DNA of 64,000 bases from Thermoplasmata archaeon (GTDB lineage Archaea > Thermoplasmatota > Thermoplasmata > Lutacidiplasmatales > UBA184): contig JAKIWI010000008.1 of the NCBI GenBank assembly GCA_022750115.1, positions 1 to 64,000 on the forward strand, read 5' to 3'. The first letter of the stretch is position 1. Each line of letters opens with the position of its first letter. The notes under the pieces are model-generated. The model did not search any database and was not told where the DNA came from. It worked only from the letters and a program-made list of their open reading frames with translations. Made by a program: the position numbers and the translations under genes. Positions 8,836-17,319 of the stretch are shown here, one piece after another.

Positions 8836-9411
8836 GTGCCAGGAACTGCGAAGGCCGCTCCCGCCGTCTTCCGGATCCTCATCCCCGCCAAGGACCTGGA
8901 GGCGTCCCGGCAGTTCTACGAGCGGCTGCTGGGAGCGCCCGGTCGGTTGGTCGCTGGAGGACGGGTCTACTTCGACTGCGGTCCGGTGATCTTGGGGATC
9001 CTGAACTACTCCAAGGTTCCGGCCAAGGACTGGTCGGCGCCGACCGAGGCCATCTACTTCTCGACCCGCGACCTCGCCGGGCTGCATGCGCGGGCCCGAG
9101 AGCTGGGCGCGCTCGACACGAGCCTCATCCACGGTGACGTGAAGAATCCCGCCGGCGAGATTGTCGTCCGTCCGTGGGGTGAACTATCGTTCTACGCCAA
9201 CGACCCGTCCGGCAATCCGCTCTGCTTCGTGGACGAAGCGACCCGGTTCACAGGAACGCCGGCGCAGGTTGCGGCCCTGGCCGCCGCCCCCGGGGCCCGG
9301 TCGACCGTCGCCCCGCCTGCTGCCGAGGGCGCCGTGGCCAACGCCTCGCCCACACCGACGCACCGACGACGGGGCATCGGTCGCAGAGCTTTGGATTCGA
9401 AGCAGGAGTGA
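8836..9411 (+). CDS. VOC-family (glyoxalase/dioxygenase-fold) protein
   Basis: 191 aa from GTG 8836. A vicinal-oxygen-chelate beta-alpha-beta-beta-beta unit is visible: 'FRILIPAKDLEASRQFYERL', 'YFDCGPVILGIL', and the C-terminal strand 'ELSFYANDPSGNPLCFVDEA' with the usual metal-side Glu. About 45 residues of Pro/Ala/Thr-rich tail follow the domain. Substrate unknown; families with this fold act on glyoxal adducts, antibiotics or extradiol substrates. The next gene starts 4 nt after its stop, so the two are co-transcribed. Confidence 0.8.
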   Translation: MPGTAKAAPAVFRILIPAKDLEASRQFYERLLGAPGRLVAGGRVYFDCGPVILGILNYSKVPAKDWSAPTEAIYFSTRDLAGLHARARELGALDTSLIHGDVKNPAGEIVVRPWGELSFYANDPSGNPLCFVDEATRFTGTPAQVAALAAAPGARSTVAPPAAEGAVANASPTPTHRRRGIGRRALDSKQE

Positions 9412-9415
9412 ACCG

Positions 9416-9742
9416 ATGGTGGAAGAGACCGGCCTCGAGGGGGAAGGGGCGTTCGTCGCCGGCCCGCCGTGCCCGAGGTGTGGGGTCCCGATGGAACCGG
9501 GCTACCTCGCCACCGAAGTTCGAGCCGAATACACGTTGAGCCGCAGCTTCCTTTGGCGGGATACCGGCGATTCCGAGGACACGCCCGGGGCGAAGGTCGC
9601 CGACCTGTGGACGTCCACGCACGGAGCCGGACCGTGGATGAAGGGCTACCGGTGCCGCGATTGCGAGGTCGTGGAGGTTCGGTACGGGAAAGGCGCACTC
9701 GGTCCGGCGGGATGGCAGATCGGCCCGTCGAGCCGACCCTAG
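9416..9742 (+). CDS. Small zinc-ribbon protein (DUF6487-like)
   Basis: 108 aa. One split zinc ribbon: 'CPRCGVPMEPGYL' at about 20-32 and 'YRCRDCEVVEVRYG' near the end, separated by a Trp-rich insert. The spacing resembles the PF20097/DUF6487 family of short cytosolic proteins of unknown role. ATG 9416 lies 4 nt past the VOC stop; the track's longer frame from 9161 is out-of-frame VOC sequence. A C-rich tract follows the gene before the riboswitch. Confidence 0.72.
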   Translation: MVEETGLEGEGAFVAGPPCPRCGVPMEPGYLATEVRAEYTLSRSFLWRDTGDSEDTPGAKVADLWTSTHGAGPWMKGYRCRDCEVVEVRYGKGALGPAGWQIGPSSRP

Positions 9743-9819
9743 ACCTCCCCTCCCCGGCCTTCGTCCGGGGGCCGACCAGCGACCCTCCGGAACGCTCATA
9801 CACGGCCGGGCCGTCGACC

Positions 9820-9914
9820 GGAGCGCTGGGGGAGCTATGGAACGGCTGAGAGGACGGGTCCCGCCCGTCGACCCCAAGAACCTGATCGGGACAATGCCCG
9901 CGCAGGGAAAGCGA
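9820..9914 (+). promoter_or_regulatory. TPP riboswitch (THI element)
   Basis: Diagnostic conserved blocks in the right order: GCTGAGA at 9845-9851, a GC-rich variable arm (GGACGGG...CCCGTC), then AACCTGATC at 9879-9887, GGGACAATGCCC, and GCGCAGGGAA to 9909. Flanking GCGCT (about 9823-9827) and AGCG (about 9910) can close P1. A TATA-like 'ctcataca' at about 9795 would start transcription just before the aptamer. It lies 40 nt upstream of the ABC transporter ATG, so thiamine pyrophosphate probably shuts off expression of the importer. Archaeal TPP riboswitches are known in Thermoplasmata. Confidence 0.93.
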
Positions 9915-9953
9915 TGGTGGCTTCCATAGCGACTCCGGCGGGAACCGGGGCTG

Positions 9954-11120
9954 ATGGAAACCGCTGAGACGACGGACGCCGCACCGCCAATCCGCCGACA
10001 CCGACCCGGGCAGACCGGGCGTGTCCTCGTCGCCGTGGCCCTCGCCGTCGTCGTCGCCGTCGCGGCCTACGGGATCTACGGCTACGCGACGGGTCACACC
10101 TCGGGCGAGCCGACGCTGGTCATCTACACCTACGCGAGCCTGTTCAACCAGACGAACGACTCGGCCGCCATCGACCAGCAGGTGTTCGGCGCGTTCGAGG
10201 CGGCCCACCACGTCCACATCGAGGTCGTCCATCCCGGCGGCACGCTCCTCGGGACCCTCCGCGATGAGTCCAACGCGCCGTTCGCCGACGTCGTCATCGG
10301 ACTCGACGAAGTCACGGCGCCCGAGGCGGCGGCCCGGGGCCTGTTGATTCCCTACACCTCACCGCAACTTTCGCACGTCCCGGCACCGCTGACCGCCGAG
10401 ATCGCGCCCGACCACTCGGTCACCCCGTACGAATGGGGCTACCTCGCGTTCGACTACAACAACACGTTCTGGAACGCGACCCGGGGCGCCGTCGCGAACG
10501 CCTCGTTCGAGCAGATCGCGAGCAACTCGACGTGGGCGTCGAACCTGCTCATCGAGGACCCGACCGTGGACATCACGGGCGAGGAGTTCCTTCTCTGGCA
10601 GATCGAGTACGCCCAGCACGTCCAACATACGAACTGGACCGGCTTCTGGCAATCCGTCGACAAGTACGTCCGCACGGCGCCGGACTGGGGGACCGCCTTC
10701 ACCGAGTTCTCGACGCCGCCGAACCCGCCCGGCATGCTGGTCAGCTACTCCACCGACCCCGCCTACGAGGCGTACTTCGGCGTGCCGAGCACGTTCGGCT
10801 CGACGGTGGCCCACTCGGGCGGCGTCTCGTACGGCTGGAAGTCGATCTACGGCGTGGGGATCGTGAGCGGCACCCGCCACCTCTCTCTCGACCAGCAGTT
10901 CGTCGACTGGTTTCTTTCGGGGACCGTCCAGTCCGAGATCCCGACCGGCGAGTGGGAATACCCAGCGAACGACACCATCGGATTGCCGAGCGTCTACGAC
11001 CGGGCAATCCCGCCCGGCTCGATCACGGCGTTGAACGACCAGGTGACCCCGGCGCAGATCGCGGCGAACCTCACCACCTGGCTCGACGAGTGGCAGACCG
11101 TGGACAACAACTTCGGATGA
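9954..11120 (+). CDS. Thiamine-type ABC transporter substrate-binding protein
   Basis: 388 aa. Residues about 22-45 form one TM anchor ('VLVAVALAVVVAVAAYGIYG'), then a class-II periplasmic binding domain starting 'LVIYTYASLF' and including 'FADVVIGLDEVTAPEAA' and 'YEWGYLAFDYNNTFW', patterns shared with ThiB/TbpA. Several N-x-S/T sites fit an extracellular, glycosylated archaeal protein. No lipobox Cys is seen. The TPP riboswitch directly upstream makes thiamine, a phosphate ester or its pyrimidine precursor the likely ligand. Its stop overlaps the permease ATG (ATGA). Confidence 0.9.
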   Translation: METAETTDAAPPIRRHRPGQTGRVLVAVALAVVVAVAAYGIYGYATGHTSGEPTLVIYTYASLFNQTNDSAAIDQQVFGAFEAAHHVHIEVVHPGGTLLGTLRDESNAPFADVVIGLDEVTAPEAAARGLLIPYTSPQLSHVPAPLTAEIAPDHSVTPYEWGYLAFDYNNTFWNATRGAVANASFEQIASNSTWASNLLIEDPTVDITGEEFLLWQIEYAQHVQHTNWTGFWQSVDKYVRTAPDWGTAFTEFSTPPNPPGMLVSYSTDPAYEAYFGVPSTFGSTVAHSGGVSYGWKSIYGVGIVSGTRHLSLDQQFVDWFLSGTVQSEIPTGEWEYPANDTIGLPSVYDRAIPPGSITALNDQVTPAQIAANLTTWLDEWQTVDNNFG

Positions 11121-12742
11121 GCGCCCGCGCGACCGGGGCCGTCCCCCTCCTCGTCGTCGTGGCGTTCGTCGCAGCGTTCGCGCTCATCCCCGCCGCGGTG
11201 TTGATCGCCCACGGGGTCGCGACCGGCGGAGGGCTCGGCGGGATCGCCCGCGTCGCGACCGACCCGTTGAACGAGCGAGCGGTCGAGAACTCGCTCTCCC
11301 AGGGCGCGGCGAGCGCCGCCCTCGCCGGCCTGCTCGGGTTTCCCGCCGGCGCCCTGCTCGGCCGCTACTCGTTCCGGGGCCGCCGCGAGCTCCTTGCGGT
11401 CCTGATCGTCCCGTTCCTGCTCCCGTCCCTCGCGGTCGTCCTCGGGGTCGAGACCCTGTTCGGCGCGGACGGAGTCGTGTCCTCCGTCGTCCCGGCCGCG
11501 AGCTCGCTCGGCTCGGGGTTCTGGGGCATCGTCACCGCGAACGTCCTCTACGATGCCCCGGTCGTCGCCCTCCTCACGGCCGTTGGCGCCGAGTCGGCCT
11601 CCCCGGCCCTCGAGGAGACGGTCGCGGTGCTCGGCGGCGGGCCTTGGGCGGCCTTCTGGGCGTCGTGGGGACGGCCGGCGATTCTCGGCGCCGCCGCGGG
11701 AGCGGTCCTGACGTTCCTGTTCTCCGCGCTCTCCTTCGCCCCGCCGCTGCTCCTGTGCGGCGCGCGGTGCTACACCGTGGAAGCTCGGGTCTGGTCGCTC
11801 GACCAGATCTTCCTCGACCCGGGCTCCGCGGCCATCCTGGCGCTCGTTCTCGTCGGGCTGCTGGCGGTTCCGGCGGCGCTCTACCTGACGCTGCTCGCCC
11901 GACTGCGCGCCGCTCGTGGGTCCGTTGAGCGGCGCCCGCGACCGCTCCCCTGGCGATCCCCCGCGGTCTGGCCCCTGCTCGCGGCGACGACCGCCCTCGC
12001 CCTAGCGGTCTTCGCTCTCCTGGGGTCGGTCCTCTGGGCGGCCGCCCGACCGGAGTCGCCGGGCGGCGCTGCGTTCTCGGCGTTCGTGGGATTGTTCGGG
12101 GCCGGCGTCACGACGCGACTCGGAGTCTCGACGTGGTCGGCGACGGCCAACACCGTGCTGTTCGCGACCCTCTCGAGCGCCATGGCGCTCCTGTTCGCCA
12201 TCGCGGCCGGGTTCGGGATCGGTCGGAGGCCGGCGACGGCGCGCACCATGCGCGCGCTGGTATTCGCTCCGCTCGTGGTCTCCCCGGTCGTGCTGTCGTT
12301 CTCGCTCGCGCAGTTCTGGCGGCCGGTATTCGGCGGGGAGTCGACGATCGGGGTGCTGATCCTCCTCGCGCAGGCGACGCTCGCGCTCCCGTTCGCCCTT
12401 CCCGCCGTGGAGGTGGCGCTGCGACGCGTTCCACCCGCGCTCCGAGAGTCCGCGCAGACCCTCGGGGCGCGTCCGTGGTCCGCCTACCTCGATGTGGAGC
12501 TTCCGCTCGTCCGCGCCGGACTCGTGACCGCGGCGCTGTTCGCGTTCGCGCTCAGCTTCGGGGAGTTCACGGCGACGTATTTCCTCGCGACGCCGACGTT
12601 CAACACCCTCCCCGTCGAGCTGTACCGGCTCGAGGGGCTCCGCCTCACCTCCTACGCGGCGGCCGACGCCGGACTCCTCGTCCTCGTGAGCCTGGTGGCG
12701 TTCCTCGTCATCGTCCGCGGAGGTCGCCGTGTCGAGCTCTGA
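11117..12742 (+). CDS. Thiamine-type ABC transporter permease, fused double domain
   Basis: 541 aa from ATG 11117, which overlaps the preceding TGA. About 12 hydrophobic segments in two halves, each with an EAA loop for the ATPase: 'EETVAVLGGGPWAAFWASWG' near residue 174 and 'RESAQTLGARPWSAYLDVEL' near residue 448. This double-length layout is the same as ThiP and the FbpB family. It forms the membrane channel of the importer. The track's 769-aa frame includes antisense-like sequence from the upstream gene. Confidence 0.92.
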   Translation: MSARATGAVPLLVVVAFVAAFALIPAAVLIAHGVATGGGLGGIARVATDPLNERAVENSLSQGAASAALAGLLGFPAGALLGRYSFRGRRELLAVLIVPFLLPSLAVVLGVETLFGADGVVSSVVPAASSLGSGFWGIVTANVLYDAPVVALLTAVGAESASPALEETVAVLGGGPWAAFWASWGRPAILGAAAGAVLTFLFSALSFAPPLLLCGARCYTVEARVWSLDQIFLDPGSAAILALVLVGLLAVPAALYLTLLARLRAARGSVERRPRPLPWRSPAVWPLLAATTALALAVFALLGSVLWAAARPESPGGAAFSAFVGLFGAGVTTRLGVSTWSATANTVLFATLSSAMALLFAIAAGFGIGRRPATARTMRALVFAPLVVSPVVLSFSLAQFWRPVFGGESTIGVLILLAQATLALPFALPAVEVALRRVPPALRESAQTLGARPWSAYLDVELPLVRAGLVTAALFAFALSFGEFTATYFLATPTFNTLPVELYRLEGLRLTSYAAADAGLLVLVSLVAFLVIVRGGRRVEL

Positions 12743-13691
12743 GTGTCTCCGGGTGCGCGGGCTTTCGGCGTCGTGGGGCACGACCCCGGTCCTCTCCGAC
12801 ATCGACCTCGACGTGAACGACGGGGAGTTCGTCGTGCTCCTGGGTCCGAATGGAAGCGGGAAGACGACGCTCCTTCGGACGATTGTCGGGTTGGAATCGC
12901 CGACGTCGGGGAGCGTCGCGCTGCGCGGGCGCTCGCTGGACGGGACGCCGACCTACCGGCGGGGAATCGGGATGCTGTTCCAGGAACCGGCCCTGTTCCC
13001 CCACCGATCCGTCTGGGAGAACGTCGCCTACGGGCTCGAGCTCGCTCGGCGGCCGCGCGAACAGATCGATCGCCGGGTGGACGCGATGCTCGACATGCTG
13101 CGGCTGGCGGCGCTGGCCGACCGTCGGCCCGACACTCTCTCCGGGGGCGAGCGCCAGCGCGTGGCGCTCGCACGGACGCTCGCGCCCGAGCCGCCCATCG
13201 TGCTCCTCGACGAGCCGTTCGCTTCGGTCGACGTTGAGATCCGGACCGCCCTCCGGAGTGAGTTCCGGCGTGCGCTCTCGACGACCGGAACGGCCGCCCT
13301 GCATGTGACTCACGACCGCGAGGAGGGGCTCGCGCTCGCGGATCGCGTGATCCTGCTCTCGGACGGACGGGTCGCCCAATCCGGAGCGCCCGAGGACGTC
13401 TATCGAAAGCCCGTGGACGCGCGGGTCGCACGATTCCTCGGATACAACGTAGTGTCGGAGCGCGGAACGTCGCTCGCGATCGCTCCGGAGGACGTCGAGC
13501 TCGGCCCTCCGGACTCGAGCCCGACGAGAGGGGTCGTCACCCTGAACGGATTCGCGGGCCGGGACCGGGTCGTCGAGGTCACGCTGCCCGATGGAGTCCG
13601 GGTCGAGTGCCGCACATCGCAGGAATCGGGTCTGGCCCCCGTGGGGGCCTCGGTGTCCCTACGATGGAGACGGTCGGTCGCGCTCGCCTAG
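12729..13691 (+). CDS. ABC transporter ATPase subunit (thiamine/iron type)
   Basis: 320 aa from GTG 12729, overlapping the permease by 14 nt. Walker A 'GPNGSGKTT' (39-47), Q-loop 'MLFQEPALFPH', signature 'LSGGERQR' (137-144), Walker B 'IVLLDEPFAS' (157-166) and H-loop 'VTHDREEG'. A short TOBE-like beta domain follows residue 230 ('LAIAPEDVEL...'). It powers the importer encoded upstream. Its stop codon TAG shares the palindrome CTAG with the stop of the convergent zinc-ribbon gene. Confidence 0.93.
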   Translation: MSSSECLRVRGLSASWGTTPVLSDIDLDVNDGEFVVLLGPNGSGKTTLLRTIVGLESPTSGSVALRGRSLDGTPTYRRGIGMLFQEPALFPHRSVWENVAYGLELARRPREQIDRRVDAMLDMLRLAALADRRPDTLSGGERQRVALARTLAPEPPIVLLDEPFASVDVEIRTALRSEFRRALSTTGTAALHVTHDREEGLALADRVILLSDGRVAQSGAPEDVYRKPVDARVARFLGYNVVSERGTSLAIAPEDVELGPPDSSPTRGVVTLNGFAGRDRVVEVTLPDGVRVECRTSQESGLAPVGASVSLRWRRSVALA

Positions 13692-14473
13692 TCTTCGCGT
13701 CGGCGGCGCCGCGGCCGCTCGTCATCGCTCGAATCGGAGCGGTCGCGGCCGTAGGACGGTCGGCGCGGGGGACCCGAACCGAATCGCCCACCACCGCCGC
13801 CGCCGCCCCCGCGCTTCCACGGGGGAGGACCACGGCTTCGCGATCCCGAGAAGGAGCGCCGGTCGTCGCCACCGCCGCCGCCCTCGGTGCGCGGCCGCAG
13901 GCTGAACCGGTTCCCGCACGACTGGCAGGTACCGACCATCCCGCCGTCGTCGCCGTCGGAGAAGACGATCGGACCACCGCACTTCCGGCACGGCCGGGCG
14001 CGGCTCATCGGAGCGCCACCGCCGCCGCCACCGAAGTCGCGGTCACGGCGGGGGGGGAAGTCGCCGCGGCCACCCTCGTCGCGGTTGCGCGAGCGCGGAC
14101 GCGGTCGGTCGTCGGTTTCGAGTTGGATGGACGGGACGGGGGAAGCGACCGCCGCCTCGGCGCCAGCCCGAACCAGGTGGAAGACGGTCTCGCAGTCGTC
14201 GCAGGTGGCGGCGAGGGCGTTCTCGTCGTCGACGGAGAGCGTCAGGGTGCCGCCGCACTCCGCACAGTTCGCGGAGATCTCTTCCTCGTCCTCTCCCTCG
14301 GCGTCGGCCGCCTCGGTCGCCGGGGCGTGGACGACCGTGCTGGTCGTCAGGTCGGCGTTCGGCGGCAAGAGGAGGAACGCGCGGGAACATCCCGGGCACG
14401 TTCCGGACTCGACCTCGATGGCTCGAGGGGTGACTTCGACTTCGGTCCCGCAGGCGGGGCAGTGGGCGGACAT
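13688..14473 (-). CDS. Multi-zinc-ribbon protein with Gly/Arg-rich linkers
   Basis: 261 aa. Three CxxC...CxxC ribbons in order: 'CPACG...CPGCS' (about 5-29), 'CAECG...CDDCE' (about 75-98) and 'CRKCG...CQSCG' (about 162-187). Between and after them are low-complexity Arg/Gly/Asp-rich tracts (runs such as 'GGGGGGGG', 'SRSRG', 'RRRRR') resembling RGG RNA-binding tails, and an acidic patch 'EGEDEEE'. Probably binds nucleic acid in the cytoplasm; no known family fits. It is convergent with the ABC operon and the two stops overlap in CTAG. ATG 14473 starts at the edge of a 500-bp gap. Confidence 0.75.
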   Translation of the reverse strand: MSAHCPACGTEVEVTPRAIEVESGTCPGCSRAFLLLPPNADLTTSTVVHAPATEAADAEGEDEEEISANCAECGGTLTLSVDDENALAATCDDCETVFHLVRAGAEAAVASPVPSIQLETDDRPRPRSRNRDEGGRGDFPPRRDRDFGGGGGGAPMSRARPCRKCGGPIVFSDGDDGGMVGTCQSCGNRFSLRPRTEGGGGGDDRRSFSGSRSRGPPPWKRGGGGGGGGRFGSGPPRRPSYGRDRSDSSDDERPRRRRRED

Positions 14474-14973
14474 TGGTGCAACTCGGAAAAGGCGTACCGG
14501 CCCTCCTTCATTACGTAACGCCCCCCGTGGGTTGGCCCGTCACGGCGCACCGATGGACGGGCGGGATTCGCGGGTTTCTCGTCGGAGAATCTCGAGGTCG
14601 AGCCTCGCGAAATGGGGGCTCGGAGTGCGAGCGGAGGGCTCCGAGGCCGCGCGGGCGCCGGGGAACAAAGCAAAGGATAATGGGACGGGGAAAAGTGGAT
14701 GCGCCGCTTGACCGATGTTCGCACGGCGCTCGGGGCACCGGGGGGAGGTTCCCCGCCGGCCAATCGTCCGGTCGGAACGGCACGAGGTCGCCACCGGGGT
14801 GAGCGGTGGCGCGGAGCACGGAACGGAGCGTGCCGGACGCGCGAGCGGTCGGAGAGTTCCTCCCGGCGAGAGGGAGCCGGGCCGGGTATTCCCCGCGGCG
14901 CCCGATTCCTTCGAATGGTTCTCAGAGGTGAGAATCGTCCGGACGGGAGTGTATCGAGGGGGACCTGCAGACC
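14474..14973. other. Non-coding, hairpin-rich 500-bp gap
   Basis: No convincing gene. An A-rich patch at about 14664-14695 could be a promoter for something transcribed rightwards. It is followed by several perfect hairpins: CGCCACCG/CGGTGGCG (about 14790-14812) and GCACG/CGTGC just after. I looked for RNase P RNA and SRP RNA signatures and did not find them. It could be a structured RNA or simply the leader of the wHTH gene at 14974. Confidence 0.35.
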
Positions 14974-15378
14974 GTGAATGGCGGCGAACCCCCCGCCGCT
15001 CCCCCGGGGGCCCCAGCGGCGCCAGCGAACCGGAAGGAGCGGATCCTCGATGCCCTCGGTGACCCGGCCGCTCGGGAGATCCTCCTGATGCTCAACGATT
15101 CCCCGATGTCGGCCCAGGAGATGCTGGCCGCGAACCGCATCCCGCAGAGCACGCTCTACCGGAAGCTCCACGAGCTGCAGGAGATCGGTCTCGTCGGCGT
15201 CCAGCGCACGGCGATCACGACCGAGGGAAAGCGCGTGGACCTCTACCGGAGCCTGCTGGAGCGGCTCGCCGTCGAGATGTACGGCCGCACGTTGAGAATC
15301 GACGTCAAGTACCGGGACCTCGCCACCGAACGATTGCAGACGATGTGGAAGGACTACCGGCGGGAGGCGGGCCGATGA
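14974..15378 (+). CDS. Winged-helix (ArsR-like) transcriptional regulator
   Basis: 134 aa from GTG 14974. A Pro/Ala-rich lead is followed by a clean wHTH: 'RKERILDALGDPAAREILLM' then 'SAQEMLAANRIPQSTLYRKL' as the recognition helix and 'EIGLVGVQRTAITTEGKRVD' as the wing. The C-terminal helix is charged and may dimerise. Its stop overlaps the ATG of a small membrane protein (ATGA), a pairing I know from haloarchaea, where such HTH genes precede DUF7521 proteins. The signal sensed is unknown. Confidence 0.85.
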   Translation: MNGGEPPAAPPGAPAAPANRKERILDALGDPAAREILLMLNDSPMSAQEMLAANRIPQSTLYRKLHELQEIGLVGVQRTAITTEGKRVDLYRSLLERLAVEMYGRTLRIDVKYRDLATERLQTMWKDYRREAGR

Positions 15379-15674
15379 GCGGCGCCTACGCCTCCGACAC
15401 CGACCTGTGGATGATCACGATCTCCTGGCTGCTCGTCCTCGTGCTGGGACTCGCGGTCACGGTCTACGGCGTGCGGGCGTACCGAAAGTCCGGGAACCGC
15501 AGCATGCTCGCGCTCGCGACCGGCTTCGCGTTCCTCTCCATCGGGACGGCGGGGTCCTGGTTCGGCATCTACGACGACACCGGGAGCCTGTTCTACGCGC
15601 AGTTCGGATGCGTGGGGTTCCTCGCCGCCGGATTCGGGATGGTCCTCTACTCCCTGCACACGAAGTTCGGTTGA
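15375..15674 (+). CDS. DUF7521-like small membrane protein
   Basis: 99 aa, three TM helices: 'MITISWLLVLVLGLAVTVYG' (about 14-33), 'SMLALATGFAFLSIGTAGSW' (about 42-61) and 'FGCVGFLAAGFGMVLYSL' (about 76-93). ATG 15375 overlaps the regulator's TGA, so the two are translationally coupled; the track start at 15345 lies within the regulator. The tight link suggests a membrane signal receiver for the wHTH protein, which is inference from context. Confidence 0.78.
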   Translation: MSGAYASDTDLWMITISWLLVLVLGLAVTVYGVRAYRKSGNRSMLALATGFAFLSIGTAGSWFGIYDDTGSLFYAQFGCVGFLAAGFGMVLYSLHTKFG

Positions 15675-15818
15675 ACTCGATCGCTGGGCAAGGCGGGAGG
15701 GCTCCGCGCCCTGCGCGCGTGCTCGGGCCCGCACCCGCTTCGCGCAGGGTTCAAGAGCCGGGCGACGCGTGAACTGTCCCGGGACCCTGTCGATGGAACC
15801 ACCCAGAGAGATGCGACG

Positions 15819-17237
15819 ATGACACGGGCCCGGGCGCGGCGGCGATTTCCAACGGCCATCGAATCGATTCTCGTCGCGGTGATCGTCCTGCTCACGGCGG
15901 TCGTCGTGGTGACGATCGTTCCGAGGATCGTCGGCCCCAACACGTCTCCGATCGCGGGCACGCTCTCGGTCGGCGGCATCGTGGCGTACCCGCCCGCGTC
16001 GTTCTGGGCCCTCGGTACCCACGCGGTGAAGATCAACGATCACAACCTCTCCAGCGTGATCAACGAGACCCCGGTCGACATGTTCCGGTTCGGCGGTGGG
16101 GGCGACACGACGAACGTCACGACGGGCGTCTCCTACTCGGACGATGGGAGCGCCTCGCCACCGGGCCTGAGCGCCGACGCGGCGTTCACGACGTTCTGCC
16201 ATTGGCGGGCGTGTCACTCGATCATCACCGTGCCGGGCGAGATCGACGACCCCGGGGCGGCGGCCGTCACGGTGCGGTTCGTGGAGCAGACCCTCGGGCT
16301 TCGGCCGGACTACTGGTCGATCGGCAACGAGCCGAATACGTGGGTCCACTACGGGATCCCCTGGACCAGCTGGAAGTTGTCAGATGCCTCTACCCCGACG
16401 CCGCTCGAGTACGCGAAGACGGTTCAGCGCGACATCGCGGCGATGCGGAGCGTCGACCCCAACGCCCAGATCATTGGCATCCAATCGTCGGTCGGGGGGT
16501 CGTACGCGGCGTCGTGGATCACACCCCTCGTGCAGGTCAACGGGCCGAATCTGGCGGCCATCGCGTACCACTCCTATCCCGCGAATCAGGTGGCCGAGGA
16601 CGGTTCGCTGTCCGGCTTCCTCTCCAACGCCTTCCGGTTCGGATTCCCCCACGACTACCGACAAACCCAATCGGAGGTCCGGGCCGCCTGCCCGAGCTGC
16701 TCGATCCCGGTGTTCGTCGACGAGTTCAACGGGGCCGGGCTCGGCGTCGACAACGTCTTCGACCAGTCCTACGCGGACGTCCCGATCGTCGCCGCGGCCG
16801 TCGCCGGGGGTCTTCAGCTGAACGCGACGCAGTTCAGCTTCTTCGACCTCCAGGGCCTCGGGAGCCTCTCGAATTTCGGTCTCCTCGGTCCGGACGGGTC
16901 GCCGCGGCCGTCGTTCGTGCTGTATTCGACGTTCTTCCACAACCTCTCGACGGCGACCATCGAGAACACCTCGGTCGTCGGGGGACCCGGCGGCGTGGCG
17001 GCCGTGGTGGGGACGAATGCGACGACGACCTCGCTCCTCGTGGCGAACACCAACGGGACGGTCGGGCTCGAGCTCACCCTGAACGGAACCGTGTTCGCCG
17101 AGGGCGGCGCCGCCACCATCTACGCCTGGGACCCGACCGAGCTGGCTCCCGAGGTCACGACGGTGCCCGCCGGCGGACTTTCGACGACATGGCTCGTCCC
17201 CCCGGAGGGCGTACTGCTGATCGACCTGAGTTCCTAG
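15819..17237 (+). CDS. Secreted/membrane-anchored glycoside hydrolase-like protein (clan GH-A)
   Basis: 472 aa. One N-terminal TM anchor ('SILVAVIVLLTAVVVVTIVP', about 16-35), then a TIM-barrel pattern: 'PVDMFRFGGGGDTTN', 'YWSIGNEPNTW' (about 168-178; the NEP Glu is the expected acid/base), 'LAAIAYHSYPANQ' and 'IPVFVDEFNGAGLG' (about 297; the expected nucleophile Glu), ending in a small beta domain with many N-x-T sites. GH39/GH79-like relatives cut plant or exopolysaccharide glycosides. Substrate unknown. It is monocistronic as far as visible. Confidence 0.75.
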   Translation: MTRARARRRFPTAIESILVAVIVLLTAVVVVTIVPRIVGPNTSPIAGTLSVGGIVAYPPASFWALGTHAVKINDHNLSSVINETPVDMFRFGGGGDTTNVTTGVSYSDDGSASPPGLSADAAFTTFCHWRACHSIITVPGEIDDPGAAAVTVRFVEQTLGLRPDYWSIGNEPNTWVHYGIPWTSWKLSDASTPTPLEYAKTVQRDIAAMRSVDPNAQIIGIQSSVGGSYAASWITPLVQVNGPNLAAIAYHSYPANQVAEDGSLSGFLSNAFRFGFPHDYRQTQSEVRAACPSCSIPVFVDEFNGAGLGVDNVFDQSYADVPIVAAAVAGGLQLNATQFSFFDLQGLGSLSNFGLLGPDGSPRPSFVLYSTFFHNLSTATIENTSVVGGPGGVAAVVGTNATTTSLLVANTNGTVGLELTLNGTVFAEGGAATIYAWDPTELAPEVTTVPAGGLSTTWLVPPEGVLLIDLSS

Positions 17238-17319
17238 AGTCTCTCCTCGCCCTCCTCGCTCGGGAGATCGCGCCACGGCCGTTATCCCGACGACGAGCCT
17301 CCCGCGGCGGGGGGATGGC

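Noticed and set aside
14474-14973. RNase P RNA or SRP RNA
   Set aside because: Neither the RNase P core (GAGGAAAGUC / ACAGAA) nor the SRP helix 8 motif could be found.
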